Below, one piece after another: positions 1 through 9,348 of a DNA stretch of 64,000 nucleotides (position 1 is the first letter of the stretch; every line of letters starts with the position of its first letter). The stretch spans positions 124,001-188,000 of the forward strand of contig JAKOGP010000005.1 of assembly GCA_022239325.1 (NCBI GenBank). The letters run 5' to 3'. Origin of the DNA: Flavobacteriaceae bacterium LSUCC0859 (GTDB lineage Bacteria; Bacteroidota; Bacteroidia; Flavobacteriales; Flavobacteriaceae). The notes below the pieces were generated by a model. It saw nothing but the letters and a program-made list of their open reading frames with translations. It ran no database searches and was not told the origin of the DNA. The translations under genes were made by a program, and so were the position numbers.

Positions 1-197
1 CTAATGATGTACCAGAGACGGCGGGTCATGAGCTGTATCTGGGGAACCAAATAGTCTGGGGCGGGGGCTGGTTTTTTTAGGGCCTCTAGGTGGTATACAA
101 AGAGCCTGGGGATATAAAAAAGCCCTGCGAACCAGGTGATCACAAAGATCAGGTGCAGGGCTTTTATTAGTGAATAAGTGTCTATGCTAAATTCCAT
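1..197 (-). CDS. hemJ: Protoporphyrinogen oxidase HemJ, N-terminal part (cut by window edge)
   Basis: The minus strand from 197 to the window edge encodes an open 65-residue N-terminus starting MEFSIDTYSLIKALHLIF and continuing through a hydrophobic helix (VITWFAGLFYIPRLFVYH) to MTRRLWYII. This is the typical start of HemJ (UPF0093/CopD-like) membrane proteins, which oxidise protoporphyrinogen IX to protoporphyrin IX. The early His in KALH, the WFAG helix and the later MTRRLWYI are family landmarks. Its stop codon lies outside the window. The stop of the upstream BNR-protein gene is only 18 bases away. The ferrochelatase hemH, the next step of haem synthesis, is encoded about 4.5 kb away on the same strand, which supports the call. 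Only the first membrane segments are visible, so the C-terminal half is unverified. Confidence 0.85.
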   Translation of the reverse strand, partial: MEFSIDTYSLIKALHLIFVITWFAGLFYIPRLFVYHLEALKKPAPAPDYLVPQIQLMTRRLWYII

Positions 198-215
198 AGA
201 CACAAAAATAAGGAT

Positions 216-3200
216 TTATTTAGTGGCTTCTAACTTTAAGAAAGGCAATTGCTTTTGGTTAAAGGCCTGGTTAAAGGCGTCTAAGTCTGCCCCTACTAAT
301 TTTTCATAGGTGGCCAGCTGGGCATCTATAGCTGCAGTGAGCTCCTCGCGAACCGCCTGGTCCTGTGCCGTAGGGCCAAAATCGTCTAAACCTACTAGGG
401 AGTTTAAGTGGCCTAACTTATTGGTGAGCCTAATGGGGAAATTGAGCGGGTCTTGGCCGGAGCGGTTTTGGGTCTGGTACAAGGCCTTTTCTACCTTGGA
501 AAGCCCTTCTTTAAGCGCTTTGGCTTGGTCTAAGAGGGCTTTTAAGCTCTCGTCTCCCTTGTACTGCGCGCTAAAGGCGTCTAACTTTTTGGTTACCGCC
601 CTAATGTTCTTTATGGCGTCGTGGGCCTCTTGCACCTTGGTATTTACCGCCGTGATAAAGTCATATTGGGCCTGCATGTCTGCCACAGTAGCCTCTGCAC
701 GGGGGTCTGCTAGAATCTTAAAGCTGTGGCTGCCCACCGGATTTCCGTTTACACTCATAGCTACACTGTAGTCTCCGGGTACCGCCTTGGGACCGTCTAA
801 ATTGGCCCACCATAATATCATTCCAGGTAGCTGCTCTGCGCCTGCCCCTCTGGTGTCCCACACAAAGGTGTTGCCCCCTTCTTTAACACTCATTTTCTGA
901 TCTTTTTCGGTAGCCTTATTGCTAAAACTGGCCACAACTTCACCGCTAGCATTAGAAAAATCTAGGGCTACGGAGTCTTGTGCGGCTCCGGCAGGCAGAT
1001 AAAAATGAGTCAGTACCCCAGCAGGATGGTTGGTACCCGCTGTGAGGTTCTTTCTTCCAGAGCTTCCGCCCTTGGTTCTGTAAGCGTCCTTAGGAGGGAA
1101 CAGATGGGCCTCCTTGGTACTGGCAGTGGCCTCTAAAGCCTGCAGCGGATTCAGGTCATCTATTATCCAAAGGGATCTTCCTTGGGTGGCCACAATGAGG
1201 TTGTTGTCCTTAATGGCCAAGTCTGTAATAGGAACAATAGGCAAGTTTTGCTGGAAGGGTTCCCAGCTTGCGCCATCGTTAAAAGAAATATACATCCCTG
1301 TTTCTGTCCCAGCGTACAGCAATCCTTCTCTTTTTTGGTCTGCTCTAAGCACTCTGGTAAAGTGCTCGGGGTCTATGCCAGAAGTAATAGTGGTCCAGCT
1401 AGCTCCGTAATCTGAAGTCTTGTACAAATACGGCGTAAAATCTCCAGATTTGTAAGAGGTGGCTGCTATATAACAGACCGCAGGGTTAAAAGGAGAGGGC
1501 TCTACGGAGTTTACCATGGCCCAGGTAGGCATTTGTTTTGGGGTGATGTTGGTCCAATTGGCACCGCCATCTCTAGTGAGGTGAACCAGACCGTCGTCTG
1601 AACCTACCCACATAAGCCCTTCTTGTAGCGGGCTTTCACCGGCAGCAAAAATAGTAGCGTAATACTCTACCCCAGTGTTGTCTTGGGTAATAGGCCCTCC
1701 AGAAGAAACCAATTTACTGGGCTCATTTCTAGTTAGGTCTGGACTTAGGATCTCCCAGCTCTGTCCCTCATTGGTAGAGGCGTGTACGTGCTGAGAAAAG
1801 GTGTATATTTTCTTGGGATTGTGCTTGCTAAACACAATGGGGAAGTTCCACTGAAAGCGGTACTTCATGCCCTCTGCCCCATAGCCCATGGGGTTATCTG
1901 GCCATACGTTTATCCCTCTGGTGGTTCCTGTTTTGTGGTTTACCCTAGTGAGAAAGCCACCATAGGAGCCTCCGTATACAATGTCGTTATCCAAGGGGTC
2001 TACTGCAATATGAGCAGACTCACCCCCTGCGGTAGACTCCCAATCTGCCTCCGTAATAGCGTAGCCGTCTGAGCGGTGCTTTACCCTTTGGGTAGAGTTG
2101 TCCTGCTGAGCCACATAAATTCTATACGGAAAGCTGTTGTCTGTGGTTACGCGGTAGTACTGCGCCGTTGGCTGATTCATATAGGTACTCCATGAGTCCC
2201 CACCGTTAAGCGACACCTGAGCACCGCCGTCGTCTGCCATAATCATACGCTGGTTGTCTTCTGGGGCAATCCATAAATCGTGGTGGTCTCCGTGTGGCGC
2301 GTTGTAAGTACTAAAGGTCTTCCCGCCGTCTGTACTCTTGTGGTAGCGCACATTAAGCACATAGAGTCCGTTGGCGTCCTGAGTGTCTGCATAGAGACGG
2401 GTATAATACCAGGCTCTTTGGCGCAGCTTACGCTCCTCATTGATCTTGGTCCAGCTTTCACCTCCATTTTCAGAGCGGTACAATCCGCCCTGGTCTTTGT
2501 TTTCTACCATGGCCCAAACGCGGTCTGGCTGTACAGGAGACACCGCTACCCCCATAATACCCAAGGTACCTTTGGCAAAGCCTTTATTGGTAGAGATTTC
2601 TGTCCAGTTTTCTCCGGCGTCTGTAGACTTCCACACTTTGGAGCCTTCGCCTCCAGAATTTAAACTGTAGGGAGTTCTATTCACCCGCCAAGTAGTGGCG
2701 TATAATACCTGTGCATTGTTGGGGTCTATAATAAGATCTACGGCGCCTGCGTTTTCATTGGCAAAGAGGGTCTTTTTCCAAGTTTTCCCTCCATTGGTAC
2801 TCTTGTACACCCCGCGCTCTTGGGTGGGCTTATAAATATTACCTAGCACCGCTGCGTACACAATATCTGGGTTTCTAGGGTCTACACCAACCCTAGGAAT
2901 GTGCTTACTTTCTGGCAGTCCAATATGCTGCCAGGTTTTTCCGGCGTCAGAAGATTTATACATCCCATAGCCAGAGGAGACATTCCCCCTCAGGGTCACC
3001 TCGCCACCACCTACATAAATAATGTTGGGGTCTGAGGGCGCTACGGCAATGGCTCCTATACTCCCGCCAAAAAAGCCGTCTGAAATGTTTTCCCAAGTGG
3101 TTCCAGCGTCGGTGGTTTTCCAAACCCCACCTCCAGTAGCGCCCATATAAAACAGATTGGGTTTTCCGGCTACGCCGGTTACGGCCGCAGAACGGCCCCC

Positions 3201-3353
3201 TCTAAAGGGCCCCAATTCTCGGTATTCTAAACCGCTGTACAGAGCAGCGTCTGGGGCCTTGGCGGCCTTGGACTTTCTTCTTTGTGCTTGGGCTTGAAAA
3301 GGGATGAGGGACAGTGCCAATAACAGCAGCCCCAAAAAGGATAATTTTTTCAT
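216..3353 (-). CDS. Secreted sortilin/BNR-repeat protein (beta-propeller, glycosyl-hydrolase-like)
   Basis: A 1045-residue protein with a clear signal peptide (MKKLSFLGLLLLALSLIPF, then AQAQ). It contains at least ten Asp-box (BNR) motifs of the S-x-D/N-x-G-x-T-W type, for example KTTDAGTTWE, KSSDAGKTWQ, KSTNGGKTWK, RSENGGESWT and LTRDGGANWT, spread over residues ~75-700. These are the hallmark of sortilin/VPS10-like or sialidase-like beta-propellers. The last ~250 residues are helical and carry no Asp boxes. Proteins of this build are common in Bacteroidota and are often annotated 'glycosyl hydrolase', but no catalytic sialidase residues can be assigned here, so a structural or peptide-binding role is equally possible. 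No T9SS C-terminal domain is visible. It lies 30 bases downstream of the MATE gene. Confidence 0.8.
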   Translation of the reverse strand: MKKLSFLGLLLLALSLIPFQAQAQRRKSKAAKAPDAALYSGLEYRELGPFRGGRSAAVTGVAGKPNLFYMGATGGGVWKTTDAGTTWENISDGFFGGSIGAIAVAPSDPNIIYVGGGEVTLRGNVSSGYGMYKSSDAGKTWQHIGLPESKHIPRVGVDPRNPDIVYAAVLGNIYKPTQERGVYKSTNGGKTWKKTLFANENAGAVDLIIDPNNAQVLYATTWRVNRTPYSLNSGGEGSKVWKSTDAGENWTEISTNKGFAKGTLGIMGVAVSPVQPDRVWAMVENKDQGGLYRSENGGESWTKINEERKLRQRAWYYTRLYADTQDANGLYVLNVRYHKSTDGGKTFSTYNAPHGDHHDLWIAPEDNQRMIMADDGGAQVSLNGGDSWSTYMNQPTAQYYRVTTDNSFPYRIYVAQQDNSTQRVKHRSDGYAITEADWESTAGGESAHIAVDPLDNDIVYGGSYGGFLTRVNHKTGTTRGINVWPDNPMGYGAEGMKYRFQWNFPIVFSKHNPKKIYTFSQHVHASTNEGQSWEILSPDLTRNEPSKLVSSGGPITQDNTGVEYYATIFAAGESPLQEGLMWVGSDDGLVHLTRDGGANWTNITPKQMPTWAMVNSVEPSPFNPAVCYIAATSYKSGDFTPYLYKTSDYGASWTTITSGIDPEHFTRVLRADQKREGLLYAGTETGMYISFNDGASWEPFQQNLPIVPITDLAIKDNNLIVATQGRSLWIIDDLNPLQALEATASTKEAHLFPPKDAYRTKGGSSGRKNLTAGTNHPAGVLTHFYLPAGAAQDSVALDFSNASGEVVASFSNKATEKDQKMSVKEGGNTFVWDTRGAGAEQLPGMILWWANLDGPKAVPGDYSVAMSVNGNPVGSHSFKILADPRAEATVADMQAQYDFITAVNTKVQEAHDAIKNIRAVTKKLDAFSAQYKGDESLKALLDQAKALKEGLSKVEKALYQTQNRSGQDPLNFPIRLTNKLGHLNSLVGLDDFGPTAQDQAVREELTAAIDAQLATYEKLVGADLDAFNQAFNQKQLPFLKLEATK

Positions 3354-3383
3354 GGTGGTGTTGGTTTTTTTAGAAACTTAAAG

Positions 3384-4757
3384 TTAAGAAAAAAACCGCT
3401 TCATCTCGCGTCTTAAAAAATATCCGGTAATCAGGGTAGCCAGCAGGTCTGAAACTGGGAAGGCCAACCACACCCCAAGGGTGCCTAAAAAGTAAGGAAG
3501 TATATAAACCAGGGGAATAAACAAGAGGGCCTGACGGCTTAAAGTAAGCAGTAGGGCTGGAATGGCTTTACCAGCCGCTTGGAAGTAAGCAGCGCCAATG
3601 AGCTGCAGCGCAATAATAGGGGTAGCTGCAAACACCCAGCGCATGGCTGCAGGGGTGTGTTCTAACACATAGGCATTTAAGGCCGCCCCCTCTGGGCTTA
3701 AATTTTTAGAAGAGAGAAAGAGGCTGGTGAGGGTCTCGGGAAAAATCATCAGGCCTGCAAAGACTACCGTAGCCAAAACGGAGGCGTATAGTATAGCGGT
3801 GTTAATGCTCTCTCGCACCCGCTGCCACTGCTGGGCCCCATAATTGTAGCCCGCAATGGGCAAAAAGCCTTGGGTGACCCCAAAAACCGGGAAAAGGGCA
3901 AACATGAGCATGCGCCCCACTATGGCGTAAACAGCTACCAGGGCCTCGCCCCCCAATGAAAACAAAAGGGTATTCATAATGAGATAGGTGACCGAAGTGG
4001 CGGCTTGGCGGGCCAGGGTTACAAAACCCAGGGCCCCCATCTCTTTCACAATGGGCCTTGAAAATATAAAATGCTTGAGCTTGGGCTTGAGGCTGGTGTG
4101 TCTGGATCTAAAAAAATACAATACGTAGGCAAAGCAAAGCAGATAGCCCCCAGTGGTAGCCCAAGCCGCCCCGGCCATACCCCAATCCAAAAGGTAAATA
4201 AAAATATAATCCATGAGCAGGTTGCCCACAGAGGGAATGATCATGGCCACCATGGCAAATTTGGGCTTGCCCTCTGCCCTAATTACCGTATTGCCCATCA
4301 TACAAAGGCCCAAAAAAGGCACGCCGTACAAGACAATGGTGTAATAGGTTTTGGCCAGCGGGGCTATAGCGCCCTGGCCGCCAAAGGCTGGCACTATGGC
4401 GTCTACAAAATACAAACCAAGAGAAATCATGGAGACCGTAACCAGCAGCGTCATAGCAATCTGGTTGCCAAAGGTGTGCAGGGCTTTTTCATCTTGGCCA
4501 GCGCCCAGGGCTCTGGAGAGAATGCTAGAACCTCCAATTCCAATGGCCATGCCTAAAGCAGCAATAAAAAAAGAAACGGGCAGCACCACATTAATAGCGG
4601 CAATACCCAGGGCGCCAATCCAGTTACCCACAAAAATAGAGTCTATGAGTACATTGAGAGACATCACCAGAATTCCAATAGAGGCCGGCACCGCTTGTTT
4701 TATGAGCAGTGGGCCAATGGGCTGGGTACCTAGAGCACTAGTAGTGGGTTTAGCCAT
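3384..4757 (-). CDS. MATE family multidrug/cation antiporter
   Basis: A 457-residue polytopic membrane protein with about twelve hydrophobic segments in two similar halves, the architecture and length of the MATE (multi-antimicrobial extrusion) family in the inner membrane. Typical stretches are the first helix with PASIGILVMSLNVLIDSIFVG, the GIGGSSILSRALGAG loop and, in the second half, GVTQGFLPIAGYNYGA. MATE proteins exchange Na+ or H+ for organic cations; the substrate cannot be read from sequence. Its start overlaps the end of hemH by eight bases, suggesting co-transcription. The adjacency to haem genes need not mean a haem-related substrate. Confidence 0.88.
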   Translation of the reverse strand: MAKPTTSALGTQPIGPLLIKQAVPASIGILVMSLNVLIDSIFVGNWIGALGIAAINVVLPVSFFIAALGMAIGIGGSSILSRALGAGQDEKALHTFGNQIAMTLLVTVSMISLGLYFVDAIVPAFGGQGAIAPLAKTYYTIVLYGVPFLGLCMMGNTVIRAEGKPKFAMVAMIIPSVGNLLMDYIFIYLLDWGMAGAAWATTGGYLLCFAYVLYFFRSRHTSLKPKLKHFIFSRPIVKEMGALGFVTLARQAATSVTYLIMNTLLFSLGGEALVAVYAIVGRMLMFALFPVFGVTQGFLPIAGYNYGAQQWQRVRESINTAILYASVLATVVFAGLMIFPETLTSLFLSSKNLSPEGAALNAYVLEHTPAAMRWVFAATPIIALQLIGAAYFQAAGKAIPALLLTLSRQALLFIPLVYILPYFLGTLGVWLAFPVSDLLATLITGYFLRREMKRFFS

Positions 4758-5790
4758 AAGGCAGTTCGCTGGTGGTTTCCCACTGCTGCACCCAGTCTTT
4801 CATGAGCGCTACCCAGGCATCTGAGTCGTTTAAACAGGAAATGTGCTTAAAGCTTTCGCCTCCGGCTTCTTTAAATTCTTCTTCCCCCTCCATGGCAATT
4901 TCTTCCAAGGTCTCTAAACAATCCGAGACAAAGGCAGGGGTAATCACAGCAAGTTTGGTCTTGCCTTCCTTGGCAAAACGCTCAAATTCGTAGTCTGTAT
5001 AAGGTTTTAACCAGGGGTCTCCGGCCAATCTAGACTGGAAAGACAGGGCCACCTGCTCTTCTGGCAAGCCCAAATACTCCCGTACCAATTTGGTGGTCTC
5101 ATAGCATTGGTGCCTATAACAAGTATGGTGGGCTACAGAATTTATACTGCAGCAGTGACCGTCTATGGCACAGTGAAACTTGGTAGGGTCGGACTTTCTA
5201 ATATGACGCTCCGGAATGCCGTGGTACGAAAACAAGATCTGGTCGTATTCAAAGCCTTCTAATTGGGCCTTTATATGGTCTCCCAGCACTTTAATATAGT
5301 CTGGCTGCTTGTAAAAAGCAGGCAGAGTTTGCACCTTCATGCTAGGGAAATGGGCCCTTTGGTCTTCTAAGACCTTCACCACCACAGTCTCATAAGAGCT
5401 CATGGCGTACTGTGGGTATAAGGGGACCAATAGCACCTCCTCTACGCCCTTAGCGTCTAATTCCGCAAGGGCTTTTTTAATGCTCATAGAACCGTAGCGC
5501 ATGCCTAAGGCTACAGGCATGTCTAATTGTGCGGCTAGTTTGGCGGTAAATCGCTCGGAGATAACCACCAAGGGAGATCCTTCTTCCCACCAAATCTTGG
5601 CGTAGGCCTTAGCAGATTTTTTGGGTCTGGTTTGTAATATAATCCCTTTTACCAGTAGGGTTCTCAGGGCTTTGGGTACATCTATGACCCTAGAGTCCAT
5701 GAGAAACTCTGCCAAATAGGGTTTTACATCTTTTTTAGTAGGGCTATCTGGGGAGCCTAAGTTTACGAGTAAGAGTCCTTTTTTACCCAT
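4750..5790 (-). CDS. hemH: Ferrochelatase
   Basis: A 346-residue protein that inserts Fe2+ into protoporphyrin IX, the last step of haem synthesis. Visible family signatures are the N-terminal LLLVNLGSPDSPT, the SYHGIPERHIRKSD catalytic-His segment at about residue 190, a Cys/His-rich insertion (HCCSINSVAHHTCYRHQC) usual in Bacteroidota ferrochelatases, and VALSFQSRLAGDPWLKPYTD. The C-terminal TPAFVSDCLETLEEI with Glu residues matches the second metal-binding region. Length agrees with the family. It starts one base inside the end of the small lipoprotein gene upstream and overlaps the MATE gene downstream, so these minus-strand genes look like one transcript. Confidence 0.95.
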   Translation of the reverse strand: MGKKGLLLVNLGSPDSPTKKDVKPYLAEFLMDSRVIDVPKALRTLLVKGIILQTRPKKSAKAYAKIWWEEGSPLVVISERFTAKLAAQLDMPVALGMRYGSMSIKKALAELDAKGVEEVLLVPLYPQYAMSSYETVVVKVLEDQRAHFPSMKVQTLPAFYKQPDYIKVLGDHIKAQLEGFEYDQILFSYHGIPERHIRKSDPTKFHCAIDGHCCSINSVAHHTCYRHQCYETTKLVREYLGLPEEQVALSFQSRLAGDPWLKPYTDYEFERFAKEGKTKLAVITPAFVSDCLETLEEIAMEGEEEFKEAGGESFKHISCLNDSDAWVALMKDWVQQWETTSELPYG

Positions 5791-6062
5791 TACTCTATAC
5801 AGCTTTCTTCATAAGAGCGGTAGGCTACCTTAATAAGTACCTCTCCTTTAATTCCTTTGGATTCTTTAAACTGGTCTATGCAGGCATCGTATACGTCTTT
5901 GTCAAATTGGCCTACATAGGTAGTAGCTGCATTTTGTTCGTGGTTTACCACCAAGTCTAGGGTATTCTTACACTCACAGTTCGTAGGGGCCTCTCCACAG
6001 CTGGACAATAAAAAGTTAGCAGCTATAGCTAAGCCAAATAATCCTTTTTTCATGGTCATCAA
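5790..6062 (-). CDS. Small Cys-rich lipoprotein of unknown function
   Basis: A 90-residue protein with a lipoprotein signal (GLFGLAIAANFLLSSC), so the mature chain begins at the Cys and is about 68 residues. The mature part has four further Cys (C-E-C near its start, one mid-chain, one near the end) and no recognisable domain. The start is uncertain because MMTMKK offers three Met codons; the last one (6053) gives the most usual signal peptide. It is packed between the WbpM-like gene and hemH (one-base overlap with hemH). I do not recognise the family. Confidence 0.65.
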   Translation of the reverse strand: MMTMKKGLFGLAIAANFLLSSCGEAPTNCECKNTLDLVVNHEQNAATTYVGQFDKDVYDACIDQFKESKGIKGEVLIKVAYRSYEESCIE

Positions 6063-6075
6063 TTTTTAAACAAAG

Positions 6076-7911
6076 TTAGTCTAATTTCTCGTACTCGGAA
6101 TGCATGCTCTTGAATTCTGGAACCAATTTTTTCATGGCCGCTACCAATTCCATCGCTGGGCTTCCTTCTTGGGCCTGAGCCATTAGTGCCTCTAAGCTCT
6201 GGGCCGCTGCGGCAGAAATCTGGTCTTTTTTGGCCTTAAAAATAAGGGGGTTGTGGGAAGGCAGCAAGGCCTCCTTTTGGGTGAGCAGCTCCTCGTATAA
6301 TTTTTCTCCTGGCCTAAGACCAGTGTATTTAATTTCTATGTCCTGGCCCTCTAAAAGGCCTGAAAGGCGTATCATGTCTACCGCCAGGTCTGCAATTTTT
6401 ACCGGGGCGCCCATATCAAAGACAAAGACTTCTCCGCCTTCGCCTATGGCTCCCGCCTCTAAGACTAGTTGGCAGGCCTCTGGAATGGTCATAAAATATC
6501 TCGTAATCTCTGGGTGGGTGACTGTTACTGGGCCCCCTGCTTCTATTTGCTGTTTAAAAATAGGCACCACAGAACCATTAGATCCCAGCACATTGCCAAA
6601 TCTGGTGGTGATGAGTTTGGTGGCCCCTGCCCTTTCCAACTGAGCCGCCAGGTACAACTCTGCCAAGCGCTTAGAAGCCCCCATGACATTGGAGGGGTTT
6701 ACGGCCTTGTCGGTAGAGACCAGCACCAGCTGGGCTACCCGATGTTCTATGGCCAGGTCTACTACAATCTTAGTTCCCAATACGTTATTAAGCAATGCCT
6801 GCTGCGGCTGGGCCTCCATCATAAAGACGTGCTTAAAGGCGGCTGCGTGAAAGACAGCGTCTATGGGGCCACTTTTAAAAATGGTTTCCATAAAAGGCGC
6901 ATCGGTCACAGACCCAATGAAACAATTAAATGTGCTACATCCTTGGTCTAGTAATTCATTTTTTAAATGAAATAGCGGCGTCTCTGCCTGATCTACCAGA
7001 AGCAGCTCCTTTGGCTTAAACACCAAGAGTTGTCGTACAATCTCTGACCCAATACTCCCTGCAGCTCCGGTAACCAGTACCCGCTTGCCGCTGTACATTT
7101 CTTTGTTGCGGTCTAAATCTATGGCAATCTGGTCTCTTTTAAGCAGGTCTTCTATCCTAAGAGCCTGTAGATTGGCCGTAGCACCACCCTGCACCCACTG
7201 GTCTACCGAGGGGAGGGTAAAGATCTTTATCTGCTGCTGCTTAAAAAATTCAAAGAGTTCTTTTTTCTTGGCGGGGCCTAGCTGCTCCGTGGTGAGAATC
7301 ACCTGGGCTATTCCCTTTTTGGCAAGCAAAGGCAACAGCCCCTTCCCCATACCATATACCGGTAATCCCTCTATAGAACGCCCTATCTTTTTGGCGTCCT
7401 CATCTATAAAACCCAGCACCGCAATCTGATTGGAATTGAGCAGCGCCCTATGGGCATTCATCCCATTCTCCCCGGCTCCAAAGAGTAGGGTGGGTATTTT
7501 CTCGTTTTTTTTAATAGACTGGTGGTACAACAGCCTAATCATGACCCTATAAGCAATGAGCAAGCTCAGCGAAAAATAAAACAACAGCACTAGATAGCGG
7601 TACTCCAAACGGCTGTTGGCCCCGCTGTAGGCGGCAAATAAAAGCGTGGCTATAAAAAGCCCAGCTCCTATTCTGGCTACGTCTAAAAGCGCCGTATAGC
7701 GGAGCATCATCTTATAGGCTCCCATAGCCCACAAACACCCCATAGCCAGTATGCCAAACACCGCCAAATCTTGGTATTCATTAATAATCACCTTGGCTCC
7801 GTTTAGTACCAATAAAATACGTATGGCCAGCGCTAAAGAAAATACGTCTAGGACGTAAGCGTAGGTCTTGTTGTAGTGGTTCTTAAATATGCGCTGTAAT
7901 AGGCTTATCAT
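6076..7911 (-). CDS. WbpM/CapD-type membrane nucleotide-sugar 4,6-dehydratase
   Basis: A 611-residue protein with four N-terminal membrane helices (residues ~15-130), a CoA-binding-like Rossmann region (TLLFGAGENGMNAHRAL, ~145-165) and a C-terminal short-chain dehydrogenase domain with VLVTGAAGSIGSEIV at ~280. The catalytic segment reads STDKAVNPSNVMGASKR, with Met where most SDR enzymes have Tyr, the usual state in the WbpM/FlaA1-large family. These enzymes convert UDP-GlcNAc to the 4-keto-6-deoxy sugar at the membrane, feeding QuiNAc, FucNAc or di-amino sugars. With the adjacent sugar transferase and epimerase it forms the downstream, likely conserved end of the polysaccharide operon that makes and loads the first sugar. 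GC is moderate, unlike the island upstream. Confidence 0.88.
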   Translation of the reverse strand: MISLLQRIFKNHYNKTYAYVLDVFSLALAIRILLVLNGAKVIINEYQDLAVFGILAMGCLWAMGAYKMMLRYTALLDVARIGAGLFIATLLFAAYSGANSRLEYRYLVLLFYFSLSLLIAYRVMIRLLYHQSIKKNEKIPTLLFGAGENGMNAHRALLNSNQIAVLGFIDEDAKKIGRSIEGLPVYGMGKGLLPLLAKKGIAQVILTTEQLGPAKKKELFEFFKQQQIKIFTLPSVDQWVQGGATANLQALRIEDLLKRDQIAIDLDRNKEMYSGKRVLVTGAAGSIGSEIVRQLLVFKPKELLLVDQAETPLFHLKNELLDQGCSTFNCFIGSVTDAPFMETIFKSGPIDAVFHAAAFKHVFMMEAQPQQALLNNVLGTKIVVDLAIEHRVAQLVLVSTDKAVNPSNVMGASKRLAELYLAAQLERAGATKLITTRFGNVLGSNGSVVPIFKQQIEAGGPVTVTHPEITRYFMTIPEACQLVLEAGAIGEGGEVFVFDMGAPVKIADLAVDMIRLSGLLEGQDIEIKYTGLRPGEKLYEELLTQKEALLPSHNPLIFKAKKDQISAAAAQSLEALMAQAQEGSPAMELVAAMKKLVPEFKSMHSEYEKLD

Positions 7912-7943
7912 CTCAAATACTTTGGGAGGACAAATATAGGAAT

Positions 7944-8492
7944 TTAATGGCTGATGCCCTTGGGTCTAAAGACCTGGAAAAAGGTGCCTAAAATAATCTG
8001 AAGGTCTAGCTTCCAAGTACGCTTTTCCATATATTCCTTCTCTAAGGCCACCTTTTGCTCTAAAGAAATCTCGTCCCTACCATTCACCTGCGCCCAGCCA
8101 GTAATCCCCGGCATTTGCTCGTCTACCCCTGCTGCTACTCGCAGTGCCATAAGATCTTCCTGATTGTAGAGTGCGGGCCTAGGCCCTATAAATACCATCT
8201 CTCCTCTTACAATATTAATGAGATTGGGAAGCTCGTCTAAAGACAGCTTTCTCAGCAATCCTCCCATAGAAAGCAGGTACTGCTTTGGATTTTCTAATAA
8301 ATGAGTAGCTACATTGGGGGTGTTCTTCTTCATAGTCCTAAACTTGTACATGCTAAAAAAACTATAGTTTTTACCCACCCGTTTTTGTACAAAAAACACC
8401 GGCGCTCCGTCTTCCAAATAAATAACTACAGCCACCAATACAAAAAGCGGAGACAGCAGCAACAGCATTAAAAGGGCTATACATCTATTCAT
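7944..8492 (-). CDS. Initiating sugar-phosphate transferase (PglC/WcaJ-type, small form)
   Basis: Transfers a sugar phosphate from a UDP-sugar to undecaprenyl phosphate, starting glycan assembly on the inner membrane. The short (182-188 residue) monotopic form is seen: one hydrophobic N-terminal segment (CIALLMLLLLSPLFVLVAVV), then FVQKRVGKNYSFFSMYKFRT, LRKLSLDELPNLINIVRGEM and FIGPRPAL, all core motifs of the bacterial sugar transferase family with the catalytic Asp-Glu of LDELPN. The frame is open from 8510, but Met at 8492 gives a normal PglC-like start and a shorter overlap with the epimerase gene. The substrate is probably a diNAc- or QuiNAc-type sugar made by the flanking dehydratase and epimerase; that is inference. 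Confidence 0.9.
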   Translation of the reverse strand: MNRCIALLMLLLLSPLFVLVAVVIYLEDGAPVFFVQKRVGKNYSFFSMYKFRTMKKNTPNVATHLLENPKQYLLSMGGLLRKLSLDELPNLINIVRGEMVFIGPRPALYNQEDLMALRVAAGVDEQMPGITGWAQVNGRDEISLEQKVALEKEYMEKRTWKLDLQIILGTFFQVFRPKGISH

Positions 8493-9348
8493 AAGTACTA
8501 AAAGAAGCAAAGGTTTTTCTAAAGCCCTCCACCGCTTGCAGCGGCAATGGCTGGCCTATCTGTTTCATAAGAGGGCTTGCGTCTACTACCGCATTTTGGG
8601 TGAGTTTTTCCAAACGTTCTGTGTTTATGGGTAAAGGTAACACATCTCCCAGCTTGGCCAAAAGAAACCAAAGACCTTTAGGTACTTTCCAAAAAAGCAC
8701 CTTCTTCTGTAAACCCTCGCCCGCTAGCGCTACCACTTGCTTGGTACTCAGTGGCTGCTCATCTGCAACATCATAGACCCCAGAAGCTACGCTCTCCTTT
8801 TCTATAAGCGCCTGTACCACAAAACACAGATTCTCCACAGATAAAAAAGACCGCTGGTTTTCAAAGGCCGCTAAAGGCCAAACCCCTAACTTCTTCACCA
8901 CCCCAAATAGCAAATTCAAATTCCCTTTATTCCCAGGACCATGCACCATCACCGGCCTTAAAACATACACCCTTTTCCCCTCTGGCAGTTTTTGGGCTAA
9001 TATATACTGCTCTGCCATATACTTAGATTGGCTGTAAGCCGATGCTCCTTTTACTTCTTCCTGGGCCTCCTGCGCCTTAATAGAACTCATAAAAACAAAA
9101 ACAGAAGCCTCAGAGGCCAAAAAAGTGTCAAACACTTTTTTAGTGAGTTCTGTATTCACCTCAAAATACGCTGAAGGCTCTGATGTATTTTTAAGATCAT
9201 GCGCCTTCCCAGCAAGATGTACCACCGCCGCCCCTTTTTCAAAGGAGAGCGGCTCCCCACTCCTCAAATCTACATGCACTACCCCCTCCCCCAAATACTG
9301 GGACAGATTTTGGCCTATAAAGCCTGTGGAACCGGTGATGTAAACCAT
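8485..9348 (-). CDS. NAD-dependent epimerase/reductase (UDP-4-keto-sugar reductase-like)
   Basis: A 287-residue extended SDR enzyme. The N-terminal MVYITGSTGFIGQNL is the NAD-binding Gly motif, and YSQSKYMAEQ (about residue 125) holds the Tyr-x3-Lys catalytic pair. Position between the island and the sugar transferase is the usual place for the WbpV/FnlB/WbiG-like reductase that acts on the WbpM product to give UDP-QuiNAc or UDP-FucNAc. The exact product cannot be assigned from motifs. It is the last gene with housekeeping-like GC; immediately upstream of its start the base composition falls sharply and a recombinase gene follows on the opposite strand. Confidence 0.82.
   Translation of the reverse strand: MVYITGSTGFIGQNLSQYLGEGVVHVDLRSGEPLSFEKGAAVVHLAGKAHDLKNTSEPSAYFEVNTELTKKVFDTFLASEASVFVFMSSIKAQEAQEEVKGASAYSQSKYMAEQYILAQKLPEGKRVYVLRPVMVHGPGNKGNLNLLFGVVKKLGVWPLAAFENQRSFLSVENLCFVVQALIEKESVASGVYDVADEQPLSTKQVVALAGEGLQKKVLFWKVPKGLWFLLAKLGDVLPLPINTERLEKLTQNAVVDASPLMKQIGQPLPLQAVEGFRKTFASFSTYE

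Noticed and set aside
6944-6950. TGGTCTA inside the WbpM-like gene
   Set aside because: Same reason: no arms, not near any cassette, simple chance match.
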